A program made the translations under genes and the position numbers. DNA of 64,000 nt. Origin: Trebouxia sp. TZW2008. Lineage: Eukaryota > Chlorophyta > Trebouxiophyceae > Trebouxiales > Trebouxiaceae. The stretch covers positions 194,231 through 258,230 of the forward strand of contig BDIU01000156.1 of the NCBI GenBank assembly GCA_002118135.1, in the 5' to 3' direction. Numbering within the stretch: the stretch's first letter is position 1; each line of letters starts with the position of its first letter. The notes under the pieces are model-generated. The model did not search any database. It worked only from the letters and a program-made list of their open reading frames with translations, and had not been told where the DNA came from. Positions 41,769-59,800 of the stretch are shown one piece after another.

Positions 41769-42594
41769 TACACCACAGCAGCCATGATCAAGTTTTTTGT
41801 TCGTTGGATCTGCATAAGTTACCCAGGCACTTGATACACATGCATGCCGTGACTATAATCAGACTTATGGCATTGATCATGGTGTATACTTTAGCATATA
41901 CGCTTGGGGCCAAGAGCTTTGGGACATCAGAACAGCTTGTGTCTTACATAGATGACTGGTAGTGGACTGCTCAGAGACATCTCAAGCATGCACACGTTTG
42001 TATCGCTAGCAGCGCTGTCACTAAACGCAATTGATGCAAAGATGGCGTTTGAACAACTACGAAGCCCGAATTCGGTCTTTGGACACTCCCATGGCCTTCC
42101 AAATAAATATGAACCTGTCAAATACCTGACCTAACAAAACACTCGTGCAACCACTGCTTTAGTCACTAAGGCTTATGCAGCTGTAGGCAACGGTCTGTTC
42201 GTGCATGAGGGGTCGTGCATCATTTGGCCAAGAGTTGCACACAAAGCGAATCAATAATGCAAGCCTGCATCAGGCGGTGTTGCCTCACAGAGTCGTGGCA
42301 TTTCAAGGACAGTCGAATCTGCTTTGCACAAACGCTTTGCAGATGAACTTCTGCATGTACCCTTGTACTTTCATCCTGCATGAGGCCTCATGGACGAGGC
42401 CTTCTAGGACGCATTGTGATCTGCCACTCAACGTAGCTTTTTGACTGCTGGCAACTGTCTGAGAAAAGCTTACATTCAGATTCATGTGGTGGGGCTCCAG
42501 ATACGACAGCTTCTGCTCTTGAGTCACCGCTGACAGCCTGAAATCTTACACCGGCCTCCACCCCTGCTCAATCTTTTTGCACTGCAAGGTGCTT
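41769..42594. other. Convergent intergenic region, F-box (+) / GDH (-)
   Basis: It lies between facing stop codons and should hold two 3' UTRs. Nothing else was recognised apart from short open frames without family resemblance. Confidence 0.4.
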
Positions 42595-48576
<5,982 letters not shown>

Positions 48577-49338
48577 GCTGTGTGGGCCTTCGTGCAGGTG
48601 TTGTTGTTTCCGACTACCGCGAATCAGACATGCTGGTGCCCGTCATTTCAAGATGCGATGCACATACGTTTTGATGCTTGTTTCGCCCGTGGGTCAACGC
48701 CCGCAGTTGCAACGGGTGTTTCGTTGGCCGGTGCTGCAGACGCGCGATCAACAAGCAACTGCTTTGGCACAATGGATCGGCCGTATTCTGCTGTACTGAC
48801 AGCAATCGAGACTTCAGATGTTGCACATTTAGTTCGGACGGGGTGATGACGGCAGCGCCTTGCGCAATCTCCGAAAGCGGAGCAGGTACGATGCATGAGT
48901 AACTGGTTGACTGTTTAGTCACACGAAGATGGTCAAACGAGCATTAGAATCTAAATTGCAAGCCATATCCCAAACGACACGAACAAAATCTGAGCTGCTC
49001 CGAAACACTTGCGAACAGATCTGACGGAAAGTATAGGTTAAGCGTTGACGCCAGCGCGCTTAACCTATACTTTCCGCTTCTGACTGGACTCCGATGCAAT
49101 CTACAGCGTTGAGCGGTTCGCGCTTCCCAGCAGCGGAGAGGTGACCGCACTAAGTGTAGTTGAAATGCATGTAGTGTGTGCTGCTCGCAAACACACTGAA
49201 AGCGACCATGTTGCAGGTTACATGGTAGTTGGGGTTGCAACCGTGTAGATGTCGGCTTGAGGGCGACAAAGCCGATCATCCGGCGCCTACTTCACCACAG
49301 GCAAGAATTCGGAAATCGCATGTTGCACACCCTTGCGT
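48577..49338. promoter_or_regulatory. Divergent intergenic region, GDH (-) / ALB3 (+)
   Basis: 762 bp between two start codons, so both promoters must be here or in the leaders. It contains the perfect inverted repeat described separately. Composition is more GC-rich and less repetitive than the introns. Confidence 0.55.
49025..49076. repeat. Perfect 20-bp inverted repeat in the GDH/ALB3 promoter region
   Basis: Arms 49025-49044 (CGGAAAGTATAGGTTAAGCG) and 49057-49076 are exact reverse complements around a 12-base spacer. It could be a dimeric factor site, a hairpin in a leader or a terminal-repeat remnant. Confidence 0.95.
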
Positions 49339-52300
49339 ATGAACCCCCGAAGTCATGCTCCATCATCCTCAAATCGTATGCGATGCTGTGTTTGGAGTTT
49401 GACGTTTGACGTCTGCAGAGCGCACCGTATCAGCGTACAGGCTTCAGCAAACGCACAGCAAGCAGGCCAATCTCTGCAGCTTGCAACTCACAACCTTACA
49501 CAGGCCCTATACAGTCTTTCAGATACATCTGCAGCAGCTGTAGCCAGTGACGCCACAGCTGCTGTCAGCGATGCTGCAGACACAGCAGTCCAAACAGCCA
49601 CTAGATATACAGGCTGGTTTAGAACCCTAGCAGATGCCCTGGAAAGTGTGCTTGGATACCTGCAGGTGAGTCATGGCATTACATACAGTTCCACTTGAAC
49701 ACTCTGTACATTGTGCAAATTGATCATGTCTAGTAAGTCAGAGAATGAGGCATGAAAATACAGTTTTGTGAATGCAGACAAATCTGGACAAGGTGCACGT
49801 GCCATACAGCTACGGCTGGTCAATCATTCTGCTCACACTCTTAGTCAAGACAGCCATTTTCCCAATCACAAGGAAACAGGTTTGCCCTCTCCCTTGGCTT
49901 TGTTGTGAAACATGCACCCAGGTATCGTTTGCAACAGACACATGCATCAGCATGACGTTGACGAATGCAAACCTATCACACAGCTGTGCCTGGAGCTTTG
50001 TTTGTTGTGATGTTGTCACAGCTCTGCACCACAAGACGACACAGCTGCATGAAAGTGCAGTACAACTGCAAGCCCATGACTGTTGCAGCTGTCCCTGGAA
50101 GTGCATAGGCCTGTGATTGGCAGCTTTGCAAATTTGCAGGGCTGCTGAAACAGTTGGCGCTGCAGGTGAATGGCAGGTTAGCATTACTGGAAATGTTCCT
50201 GCAAGGCAGTCTGATTGTGGGGACATGCATTGCAGGTAGAAAGTGGCATAGCCATGCAAAATCTGAAGCCCACAATAGACAACATCAAACGCCTTTATGG
50301 TGATGACAAGAAGAAGATCCAGCGAGAGACGTCAGAGTTGTATAAGAAGGCTAAAATCCGGCCCCTGGCAGGTAAGCAAGTCAAGCTGTTCTTAGCAATA
50401 AACTATGTGGCTGTTAAGCTGCATCCTGTGATTTCCACACAACATATAACTGTACACTAGCTGTTGTGCCTGTTTGCATCTGCCTGGACCAACAGCAGTT
50501 CTGTCAGTACTATCTATTCATTGGGAGCAAAGAGGGTTCTCAGACATGACTCAGTAGATGTTGTCAAGGTGTACAGCCTACTGGAGGCTCACATGGCTAC
50601 CCTTTATGTATGGCTGGCTGGGTGGGTGACTTGCTAGCAGAGGATGCAGTCTTGATCGTGTAGGTCTGCATGGCATCATGTTCTAGCTCAGTCGTGGCTG
50701 CAGGATGTAGTTCTTGTTGATCATTGCTTTATGTCTGTCACAAACTGAAGACAGAAGGCATTGCAATTAGTTTGAGCGTAGCAACCTTGACGACTTAGCA
50801 TTGACAGCATCACTGCTGCAGGTTTGCAGGTTGTCTCTCTTCATTGGCAGCCATCCCCAGCTTCAAAGAAAGCAAGCACTCATTCCAGAGATCAGTGATT
50901 TGCACACAAATAGAAAATCAAAATGATATTGTCCCCTCTGTTGCTTGTGTTGCGGGTTGTCTTCTCTCACTGGCCGCCATTCCTGTCTTCATAGGCCAGG
51001 TGGCAAGGTTCAAGTTTCCATCCACTGAGCACCTGCGTCTTGCACTGAGGCTTTTGTCCAGCATCCAGATCATGATAACATTCTAGACAGCAGTCATGTG
51101 TAGCATTAACTAATGATTACTGAACGTCTCACTGGCATTGCTGTTGCTTCTGTTGCAGGATGTCTGCCTTCACTGGCCACCATTCCCGTCTTCATTGGCC
51201 TGTACAACAGTCTGAGCAATGTCTCCAACTCAGGGCAGTTAGACGCCCAGGGCTTCTACTGGCTGCCCTCCCTGGCTGGCCCCACCTCCCTTGCTGCTCG
51301 CCGAGCCGGTAAGGTCCTCTTCTTCTTCTTCTTGGTCTTTGTCTTCTTCTTTGTTGCAATTTGCCTGTTCATCTTCTGCTTTGACTGGGCCTCCTGAAGG
51401 GCCCCACCTCCCTTGCTGCCTGCCAAGCTGGTCAGCTCTTCTTCTCTGCCTTTTGCCTTGTATTGTTCTGCAGTCTCACGCTTGCCTGTCCTTCCTTGCT
51501 GCTCAACAAGAAACAGGACAAGACAATCTTGCCTCCTCTCTATCGGTCAAGCACTCTGCCAATTGCTGTGAATGGCCTACTCTGCTGTGTCAGGCATGCT
51601 CTGATTGCAGTATGGATTTGTCAATGTCAAGGCATGACATGTGTATTGCGTGATGGCTGATCTTCATACATATTGCCACAAGCTGTACCCATGTAGCGCG
51701 TCTCACGTGATTCGCATACAATAGTACAGGAAACCACGCCCAAGCTGTGAAGCTGTACCGCCATGCCTCCTGCTATGCACATATTCTACATTTGCATGTT
51801 GCATTTGTCAGCCAGGTGCCTAGTCACATTTGTTCCTTTGCAGGCCTAGCTTGCCACCATTCTTGTCTGACTTACCTGGGATTGATGCACAAGTTGGACT
51901 GGAGCATGGCAGCTTGCAGAGCCAAGCTTGCTGATGTAACATGTTGCATGTGACCTGCAGGCAACAGCACAGCTTGGCTGTTTCCGTTTGTGGATGGGCA
52001 CCCGCCCATTGGCTGGGAGGATGCCTCAAAATACCTCGTGCTCCCAGTCCTGCTGGTGAGCTGCAACTGACCCCTCATGTCCAAGCATTTATGAAGAAGA
52101 ATTGCAAGCTTTGCACGTGGCTTAAGCTGATTTGTGCTGGTCTTCATGTCTCATGGGCAAGCTGCATCTGCTACGCAATGCTCACAGTCCCCCTGGTAAG
52201 CTGCAAATCAACCTTGTGTCAATACACATGAAAAATTGTTTCATATTCGGCAGCACGGCTTGCAAAGCATCTTTTCATCAGCTGGCCAGTACCTCCAGCA

Positions 52301-54130
52301 TCTGCTGCAAAAATACTTTCATTCTGCTATGCCTGAAACTTCAAGTACTACTGTACTCAGTGAAAGTGATCAGATCACTTATGTGCAGGACATCTGCGTG
52401 GCTGGTAAAGTGTCCCGATCATGCAATGAAAGCAATAGTATGCCTGTCAACTCCCTGCTAGGCCAACTCCTTCCAATTCTGTCTAAATGGACCAGAATAA
52501 GCAGCTAATGCTTTGCAAATTCTGTTTTGCCCTTTGCCAGGACCACACAAAGTTGTACTGCATACTTGTGTGTGTCAATCTACAGCTGGGCATGTCCTGG
52601 CCAACATTTGCTTGCACGTCGCCGCTCTTCAAATAACTTCATTGTGCAGCAAGACAAAACCAAAATCCAGCTAGCAGCACGGTCTGCGTCAACAGCATTC
52701 ATTAGTACAGCGCGCATCAAACCGGTCTCAAACATTGACCCATGTGCAGATAGCAGCACAATTTGCGTCAACGGCAATCATCAGCCCGCCCGTGGATCCA
52801 AACGATGAAAACGCCCAGCGCACCAAGACCATTTTGGCGTTTCTGCCCCTTATGATTGGCTACTTTGCCTTGCAAGTGCCATCGGGTCTCAGCCTGTACT
52901 ACTTTGCCAACACCATAGTCACAAGCGGCCAGCAGATTTGGCTGCGCAAACTTGGTGGTGAGTATTTCCATGCCGAGATATAGTCTGCTGTATCAGTAGA
53001 GCATGTTGGCAATCTCCCTCTTGATGAGCTACTTTGCCTTGCAAGTGCCCTCAGGTCTCAGCCTGTACCACTTTGCCAACACCATAGTCACCAGCGGCCA
53101 GCAAATTTGGCTGCGCAAACTTGGCGGTGAGTTTTCTCAACATCTCACCCTCATTCTGTCGTGGATGATCACTAGAACATGGTGAAATGTCTTTCATGAA
53201 TGGCTACTAACTTGCAAGTCTCCTCTGGTCTCAGCATTCACTACCTTGCTAAGACCACAGTCACTAGCGGCCAGCAAATCTGGCTGCGCAAACTTGATGG
53301 TGAGTCTTCCTGTTCTCCAAATTGAAGCTCAGCATGCCATGCCTGCTCATGTTACCACATTGACAATATCCTTCTTAATGGATGAACTTGTGTATTGCAC
53401 AAAACTTGGTTGTTTTGTCAGTGCTATCATACAAAATCCTCACCCTTGGTGTCTGACTGTGCAGGCGCAACTGCCTTTGCAAGCAACTTGGGCCCAATTG
53501 ACATTGGCAAGGCCCGCCGCACAGGGCAAGCAGTTTCTGTTCCGAAACCAGATACCAGCAATTTTCCTCAGGCTCAGTTTGCTCCAGAGATCAGTCAAGC
53601 TAGTAGCAGCAGGGGGGCAGCAACTGCTCAGGCGACTTCTATGGCGGCTGCTAGCAATGGTGCAAGCAGCTCATCAGCTGAGGCACAGGTGGGTCGAAGA
53701 ATGTCTATGTTGTCTTTCCTCCTTTTCTTGTTTCAACGGTCCACTGCCGCCCTGCTTCACCCAGTGACAATCCATGCAAGGACAGCTCACTTGCAGCTGC
53801 TTGCACTGTGGTTGTTGTCCATCACCAGGTTTGGGATGTTTTACTTCAAGCCCTTTTTGAAAGTACCAGTTGCCTGCTATGGCAGAGAATCCCTTTGCTT
53901 TCAAGCATCACTTGCAACCCGCCTGCCAGATCAACCATCAGGGCAGCAAGAATCATACCCTGATGGATTGCTTGCAGGATACTGAGGACACTGAGGGAGG
54001 TAATGGTGTTGCATCAATGGCATCAGCGTCTGCAAGTATGGGCCTTCCAGCAGATCCTAGTCAGCAAGCCATCAACCGCAGATGCAAAAGGAAAAGGCGG
54101 CATCTGCTGGAGTCAGAGATGATTGCTTGA
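49339..54130 (+). CDS. ALB3: ALB3/Oxa1/YidC-type membrane protein insertase, chloroplast, 8 exons
   Basis: A 464-aa model with exons 49339-49665, 49778-49879, 50236-50371, 51159-51308, 51961-52055, 52750-52957, 53465-53688 and 53978-54130; total 1395 nt, phases consistent. ALB3 inserts light-harvesting and other proteins into the thylakoid membrane, working with cpSRP. The N-terminus looks like a transit peptide, followed by an Ala-rich segment. The 60KD_IMP core includes VPYSYGWSIILLTLLVKTAI (TM1), a long stromal helical hairpin (NLKPTIDNIKRLYGDDKKKI), PSLATIPVFIGLYNSLSNVS (TM2), GFYWLPSLAGP, SKYLVLPVLL, and FLPLMIGYFALQVPSGLSLY with YFANTIVTSGQQIWLRKLGG (last TMs). The C-terminal extension is Ala/Ser/Gln-rich and ends in a basic NRRCKRKRRHLLES motif, recalling the stromal tail that recruits cpSRP43. 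The start could differ if a further 5' exon exists. Many exon relics lie in its introns. Confidence 0.93.
50829..51010 (+). repeat. Two relics of the 5' part of ALB3 exon 51159-51308
   Basis: Copies near 50829-50875 and 50947-51000 repeat the intron end and the bases for CLPSLATIPVFIG (second copy: LLSLAAIPVFIG, with GCGG in place of the acceptor GCAG). Confidence 0.88.
51393..51430 (+). repeat. Relic of the 3' part of ALB3 exon 51159-51308
   Basis: It repeats GGCCCCACCTCCCTTGCTGC and the end of the exon, about 120 bp downstream, between CTT-rich stretches. Confidence 0.8.
52172..52205 (+). repeat. Relic of the 3' end of ALB3 exon 51961-52055
   Basis: A short copy of the exon end and donor (CTGGTAAGCTGCAA, compare CTGGTGAGCTGCAA at 52053), ~145 bp downstream. 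Confidence 0.7.
52648..52715 (+). repeat. Relic of the 5' part of ALB3 exon 52750-52957
   Basis: It repeats CTAGCAGCAC and GCGTCAACAGCATTCAT, matching ATAGCAGCAC and GCGTCAACGGCAATCAT at the true exon start, 80 bp upstream. Confidence 0.8.
53015..53315 (+). repeat. Two downstream copies of the 3' part of ALB3 exon 52750-52957
   Basis: Copy one (53020-53145) is almost identical to the real exon end: it still reads SYFALQVPSGLSLYHFANTI and SGQQIWLRKLGG, with an intact donor. Copy two (53210-53315) reads LSIHYLAKTTVTSGQQIWLR and is more diverged. Neither has a recognisable acceptor of its own. Confidence 0.93.
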
Positions 54131-54708
54131 TTTGGATAACATTCTCAGCACTGCAGACATCTGCTCAGAAACTACAACGCACTCAAACAGTCAACTGATC
54201 GTTCTGGGACATGCTTTGCTCATGTGACACCTGTTGCATCTTTGTGACATGGCTGCCAAGATCAGACAGCAGGTCATGTAACTGCTTACAGCCTGACCAG
54301 CATTTTGTAAGCAAGCAGCCTTGTGACTCCAGATCGATTGAGCGCTCTCTTTCTCTCGTCTTCTCCCTTAAATCTTGTGAGTGACAATTTGAAAACTTGA
54401 ACACAGACACGATGACCAAGTTGCTAGACCGCAACTGTGTAGAACCAGGTCATTTGCTATCTTCGAAAATGAATGCCTGATTAACACCTGCAATGGCACT
54501 TGCTCGACTCATTGCTGAACAATAGCTAGAACTCAGCAAAGATCAGCAAAGACACCTGCGCTTATTATGACAACTGACATTGGTACTGGGGCAGCTTTGC
54601 ACCAGATTTATGAGGGTTGTGGCACCCTGAAACTTTTGCTGATCAAGCGTATCAAGCCAACTGTCTCGAGACAATCATTGCCTGCATATCAATCTCACCA
54701 GCTCCTGC
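54131..54708. other. Convergent intergenic region, ALB3 (+) / J-domain gene (-)
   Basis: Between facing stop codons; two 3' UTRs expected. No supported gene. Confidence 0.4.
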
Positions 54709-56241
54709 TTAAAGCTGACCAGAGTCATACATCTGTCGCTTGTTGTTGTCACGTAAGACACTGTACGCCTCCAAAATATGCCTAAACTTGACAGTAGCAA
54801 CCTGTTTCTGCTTCTCATCATCAAATCTATCAGGATGCTGTTTCATTGCCAGCCCACGAAATGCAGCTTGCACATCTGCCTTGGATGCTGATGGCTCTAT
54901 CTCAAGCAGCTTGTAATACCCTTTAGGGTCGCTAGATTTATAACTAGACCTGCCAGCAGAGAATCCTGAGCTGCCACCCTCAAACCTAGACTGTTCTCGA
55001 GACCGTCTAAACTGCTCAAATTGAGAGTAGGCATGGGTCCAACTTGTGCTGAAGCTACCTGTTTGGTCAGTCTTACTGTTCATGTAGCGGTCAGCATCAC
55101 GCCTAGCCTGATGCAGCTGGTTTCTGATACGCGGCCAGTACTTTGCAGCAAAACCCACAAGCAGGGCAGGCGCTGCTATTGCAAAACTGAAAAGCTGGTA
55201 GACAGGATACGTTTGCCAGGACTGGCTCAGCAGCACAGCAATTGATGCCACAGCAGCAGTTGCTAAGCCAATTCTGGTTTCATCTAACACACGGACACCA
55301 GAGACCTTTGCAGCGTCGAAACCTGCCACAAATGTCCGCACCTTGGAGTTGCCAAAGTGCCTGCTGCTATAGAGAAAGACAGGCAGCAAAATTGGAGCAG
55401 CAGAGAACTGCTGGATGTCAACATCCAGATCTAGACCACGTGTGTCATCACATCTATAAGCTTGCATGAGGAAGTCTCTGGCAGCATTGAACTGATGGGA
55501 CTTGATTGCGCCTATGGCCTTTGCTCTGCCAGTTTCAGCTTTCAACTCAAAGGTGGAAACCCTACGCGTGCTACCATCAAACGGTGATGTCATCATGTAT
55601 CGATCAGCTGCCTTGGCAGCTGCCACACTAGGCCCTGGTCTGAGCTTCGAAATGTCAGAGTGAGGGTAATGATACGTCGCCACAATCTGCATCTCTGTCA
55701 TTTCTGGACTGAAGTACTGCTCAAACACAACATTGGGCCGCACCCATCGGTACTGCATCTCATATGTGGATTCTGTCCTCTTGCTTGCAGGGTTGTATCT
55801 CCGCACAAGCCGATTGAAACCAATCTCAGCGCCTTTCAGTGAGCTGCGCGCTTGCGCCCTTGCAACCCAAAGCGGCAGGTACATTTCCTTGACTTTTTGC
55901 AGCCCTGCTGCTGGTTTGGCCACCAGAATGTTGCGCTCATTGCTGTGATATGCATCAAAGGCTGCATCCGCCTCCTGCCTGCTGACGCTGAAGGGCACTG
56001 CTGACAACTGCCCTGCTGAGGGACCTGACCCTTCAAAACTTGTACTGCTGGCAAAGCATCTGGTGGTGACAGGAGTTGCTGAAGCAAGGCATTTCAGCCT
56101 CTGCTGCAGCAGTGCATTCAGTGCATCACAGGCTACAGTAAGTGGCTGCGCTGTGCTGCCAGCTGCAACTGTGCGCAAGGAAGTGTGTCCAGCTCTGCAA
56201 GCTTGAGTGCGCTGGAGGCCTGACAGCAGTATTCGCAGCAT
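54709..56241 (-). CDS. DnaJ-domain membrane protein, probably mitochondrial, intronless
   Basis: A 510-aa single open frame. The J domain is at the extreme C-terminus (~438-508) with the helix II-loop-helix III pattern and intact HPD (KQHPDRF, ~469-471), so it should stimulate an Hsp70. The N-terminus (MLRILLSGLQRTQACRAGHT) is hydrophobic and Arg-rich without acidic residues, as in mitochondrial presequences. The middle has no family I recognise. It contains LPLWVARAQARSSLKGAEIG, a FYSPEMTEMQ-like region and two hydrophobic helices (~328-378: IGLATAAVASIAVLLSQSW and LFSFAIAAPALLVGFAAKYW) that may span a membrane. A Ser/Arg-rich linker precedes the J domain. Like the F-box gene it has no intron, unlike all other long genes here. 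Divergent from the DUF3754 gene. Confidence 0.88.
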   Translation of the reverse strand: MLRILLSGLQRTQACRAGHTSLRTVAAGSTAQPLTVACDALNALLQQRLKCLASATPVTTRCFASSTSFEGSGPSAGQLSAVPFSVSRQEADAAFDAYHSNERNILVAKPAAGLQKVKEMYLPLWVARAQARSSLKGAEIGFNRLVRRYNPASKRTESTYEMQYRWVRPNVVFEQYFSPEMTEMQIVATYHYPHSDISKLRPGPSVAAAKAADRYMMTSPFDGSTRRVSTFELKAETGRAKAIGAIKSHQFNAARDFLMQAYRCDDTRGLDLDVDIQQFSAAPILLPVFLYSSRHFGNSKVRTFVAGFDAAKVSGVRVLDETRIGLATAAVASIAVLLSQSWQTYPVYQLFSFAIAAPALLVGFAAKYWPRIRNQLHQARRDADRYMNSKTDQTGSFSTSWTHAYSQFEQFRRSREQSRFEGGSSGFSAGRSSYKSSDPKGYYKLLEIEPSASKADVQAAFRGLAMKQHPDRFDDEKQKQVATVKFRHILEAYSVLRDNNKRQMYDSGQL

Positions 56242-56898
56242 AGCTAGCTGTCATCTGCTGGCTGCGCTTGTTGTGGAAGTATGCTGCTGTGGAGCACTAT
56301 AGGCTTGCTGCCTGTGCGCTCAGGTGTCAAACGTGCAGTGCATGCGCAGATTTCTGCAGCAACAGGTTCCGCTTGGGGCCTTTGATCAGCACTGAGAAGG
56401 TGAAAAGGGAGCGGTATGAGAGATCAAAATGCACCTTGCATGTGATGCTCACGGAGTCCAGTGCTTGCCGACATATTTTAGGTGATCAGTGCAGCATAAA
56501 GGATCTGCTGTTGGTCAACAGTCGATTCAGGCTGTTGCCGGGTTCCTCATCGCCAACCTTGCAAAGTGCACGGACGGAATGTTAAGGCTGCTATGGCTTT
56601 CTGCTGTAGCTTCAGCGATTGTGAAGCCCGGAATTGACTCGACGGAACACCGATTTCGACTGGGTTTGTGTCGTGAAATCGACATGAGTAAGCACGAGGT
56701 CCGAAGTGAGAGTGGAAGGAAGGCCGAAGCTTGCTCTGCGCTACGGGCTTTTGAACGCGCTTACTCACCACTCGACTTTGCCTCAACGCGCTCTCAGCCA
56801 AGCGCTTGTACGGCAGCTCGTTTGTGCAGGCAGGGATCGCCGAATTGTTTGAATTTGGCTGACGCACAGGCTGAGATCAGTACATCTCGGTCGTCGAG
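56242..56898. promoter_or_regulatory. Divergent intergenic region, J-domain gene (-) / DUF3754 gene (+)
   Basis: 657 bp between two start codons. Promoters and leaders of both genes are expected. No specific motif could be supported. Confidence 0.5.
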
Positions 56899-59800
56899 AT
56901 GCAGCAGGGCACTCCCCAATTTCAGGACACGCCTCCCTTTGGCTCCTTTTCCCAGCAGGGACAGCCGTACCAGGCCCCACAGGTCGGTACTGTGCGACAA
57001 TACGGCCAGCAAGAACAGTATCACCAACCGCGCAACCACCAGAGTCAACTTCAGCAAAATCAGCAAAAGCAAAAGCGGAAAGGCAACCAGGATGTCTCGC
57101 AAATGGTGCTATGTCCACCGGAAAGGTTCATCAGCGTGCCAACCACCGATCTGATCGAAGCATTTAGAGGTAGGCAGCGCTTCACTGCGTGCATTGCTTC
57201 TATTTGTGACTCGCTTTGACCGGAATGCGTTCGGTATTCAGGTCAATTCTCTGCTGAAGACTTCGAGCGGTTCTCAGACATATGCAAGTTGTTTGAGGCC
57301 AACAGCCGTCTGGACTTCATCACTGTGAGCAGGTGTGTGGCAGAGCTTTCTGCTGCTGAGTGCCATAGTGCAGCAAGCTGTAGCCAAATGACATGCTGAT
57401 TGGTCTGCTGCAGACGTGTCCAAGACAACTTCCGCTTGTTTTCTGCAGCTGCCAAAGGGATGCCTGTACCCATGCGGAAAGGCACAGGTAATGCAGGATC
57501 ATTCTTGCATTTGCCACAAAATCGAGAGCATTCCTGTCCTTACATAGCATGCATTGCATGTCACATCCAACTGCCTACGGCATGCTGCTGAGCATCATCA
57601 ACATTGTCTTATTGTGACAAACCTTCACAAATCTGCACCAATGGCTCTGACAATGCGTTAGAGGTTTGTGAGAACAGCCATCTAGCTCTGCAATCACTTG
57701 CTCTGCTTGCGACCACGCTTCTTGTAAGGCTGCAGGGGCATGCTCTCCAAATCACAGCATCGTTGCTTTCTGCATGCTCACAGCTGACATTGGTGGTCAT
57801 CTTGCATTCCACATGATAGCAGTGACTTCGAGCCTAACTGATACTGTCCTGCAGAGCTGCCAAGTCCCAAGCAGCTTGATCAAACAGAGCTCAGATTTCT
57901 GGAGGATTTCTGCAACCTGCTTGTCACAGCGCATTACAGGTTGCTGACAGAGCAAGAATGGGAAACAGCTACAGATGAGGAGTTTACGGTATGACACCAA
58001 CTCTGTGTTTCAAAGTTGCACTATAAGCCCACGTGTTAGACGACCAAGTGCAACATGCATGCATTTTTTTGCATGCCGTGCTGCCAGCAAGCTCTGTTTG
58101 ACAGCCATGCATTAGCCTATGTATCTAGTGGTCTTGTCTGAGAGATCCTGCTGCACGCTGTGATGAGCTTTTGCAGATGCAGTATCTCAACAGCATCAAG
58201 CGTGCCACACACACCGAGCAATATATGCGGAAAATTGTAGCCAATTATTACTGTTACTGTTCTCTTTGCGCTGGTCATCATGCAAAGCATGCTTTAGGAC
58301 AGGACGCCAGGCAGCATACACATTTGCCTAAAAATGTTTTCACAGCTGCACAGCAAAGATCAGAAGATTCAACAGTTGAGACATACTGTCACTGTTTGCA
58401 GTTCAACATGCCCATTGAGGTGAAGTGGGACGTGATGGACACCCTACTGCTGGCACGCTTCTGGAGTGGGCACCCTCAGCTGCGCCGTGGCACTGCACAG
58501 CTGCTGGAGCGCATCATGGTCTTCCACAGAGGAGTGCACACGGTCAGCCTGCATCCCTGCTACAAACACTGCTGCATCCCTTGAACAAGTCACTGCAGCA
58601 TCCCTCAAACATTTTACTGTTGTATCCCCAGGAGAAAACACTGCTGGCTCCTGCAAAAAAACTGCTGCTGACAAGTTCAAGCTGCTGCTCATTGCGAGCT
58701 TCTCAAACTTGAGAACAATCAGCGTCCCTTGCATTTACAGTTCACTTCAACTCCTTGTTGTGACCTTTGCGGCTGCACTGTTTTGTCCAGATTACAAGCA
58801 GATGATGTTGTGGCCTGCCACACAATGCATTGACGCATAGCGATATATCACATACATGGCAAGAATGTACTGGTGCTGACAGGCACGGTCTAAGGGGCTT
58901 TATATTGAGGACAAGATTGATCTGTTGATGGGCTACCTTGTGGTCAACCCAATAGCTGCATTAGCCGGCAAGTTCCTTGGCTACCAAGCTCAGGAGAAGG
59001 CCAAAAAGGTATGCATCCATTTTGCCTGTGTTGCTGTATCTGCTATAAGCCATATTCCCTATCTATGCCCATGCATTTAGGTTGTCTATACAGTCCTCAG
59101 GTCATGACATCCCAGCAAAATGTTATTTGTCAGTATTTATTAGTTTTCTTGTTGCAATTGGCAAAATACAGATGAGTGTGACCTTCTTCCTTGCTTTTCT
59201 GTGCAGTACTCACCCCTGACCTCCAGCAATGACAAAGCCCCAGTGGCAGACCTCAGCCGGGATGAGGGCATCCATGACCACGATTCAGCTAGGATTGCTG
59301 GTTTGAACCACCCAAATGCCAAGGTCAGCACTACATCCAAGTGTGGCACCTCCTCATGCACGCTGAGCTAGCGAAGCTTGCCATGTCTGTACAGTAGCCT
59401 GTACAGTAGCCTGTACCCAAGTTCAGCAAACACCTGTGCTATGTAATAAAAGCCTTGAAGCCTGAGCAGGTGTTGGAATGAGTTTTGAGCTTGCATCAGC
59501 CTTGTTGCCCCTCAAGAGAGTGTTCACATTCAGTCCTTGATGTTGCCGCAGAAGAAACCTTCTCTTCAGGTGCAAAAGCTGGCACTCATATCATGCAAAG
59601 GCCCATGAGTAGCTTCTGTGCATTCACTTGCTTTGTCATCACTACTGATGCCTGAGGCAGGCAGCACTTTTGCCCATGCATGCATCTAGGGATTGCTTTT
59701 GTCACACCTGTGCCTGGAGCAGGCAAACCATTTTGTCGATGTATGCTTTCACTCCATATTGCTGACGCGACTCGTCTCTTGAATTGCAGATCGCAAGGCG

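Noticed and set aside
53020..53315. Extra genuine ALB3 exons
   Set aside because: The copies lack acceptors and repeat only the exon end; the main model is complete and in phase without them. Kept as relics.
56489..57154. 221-codon plus-strand open frame
   Set aside because: It overlaps the first DUF3754 exon in a different frame and has no family resemblance; the frame from 56899 joins in phase to conserved exons.
58171..58300. Possible additional DUF3754 exon after an acceptor-like TTTTGCAG
   Set aside because: The sequence MQYLNSIKR has no family support, and exon 57855-57988 joins directly and in phase to 58402-58542 with conserved residues.
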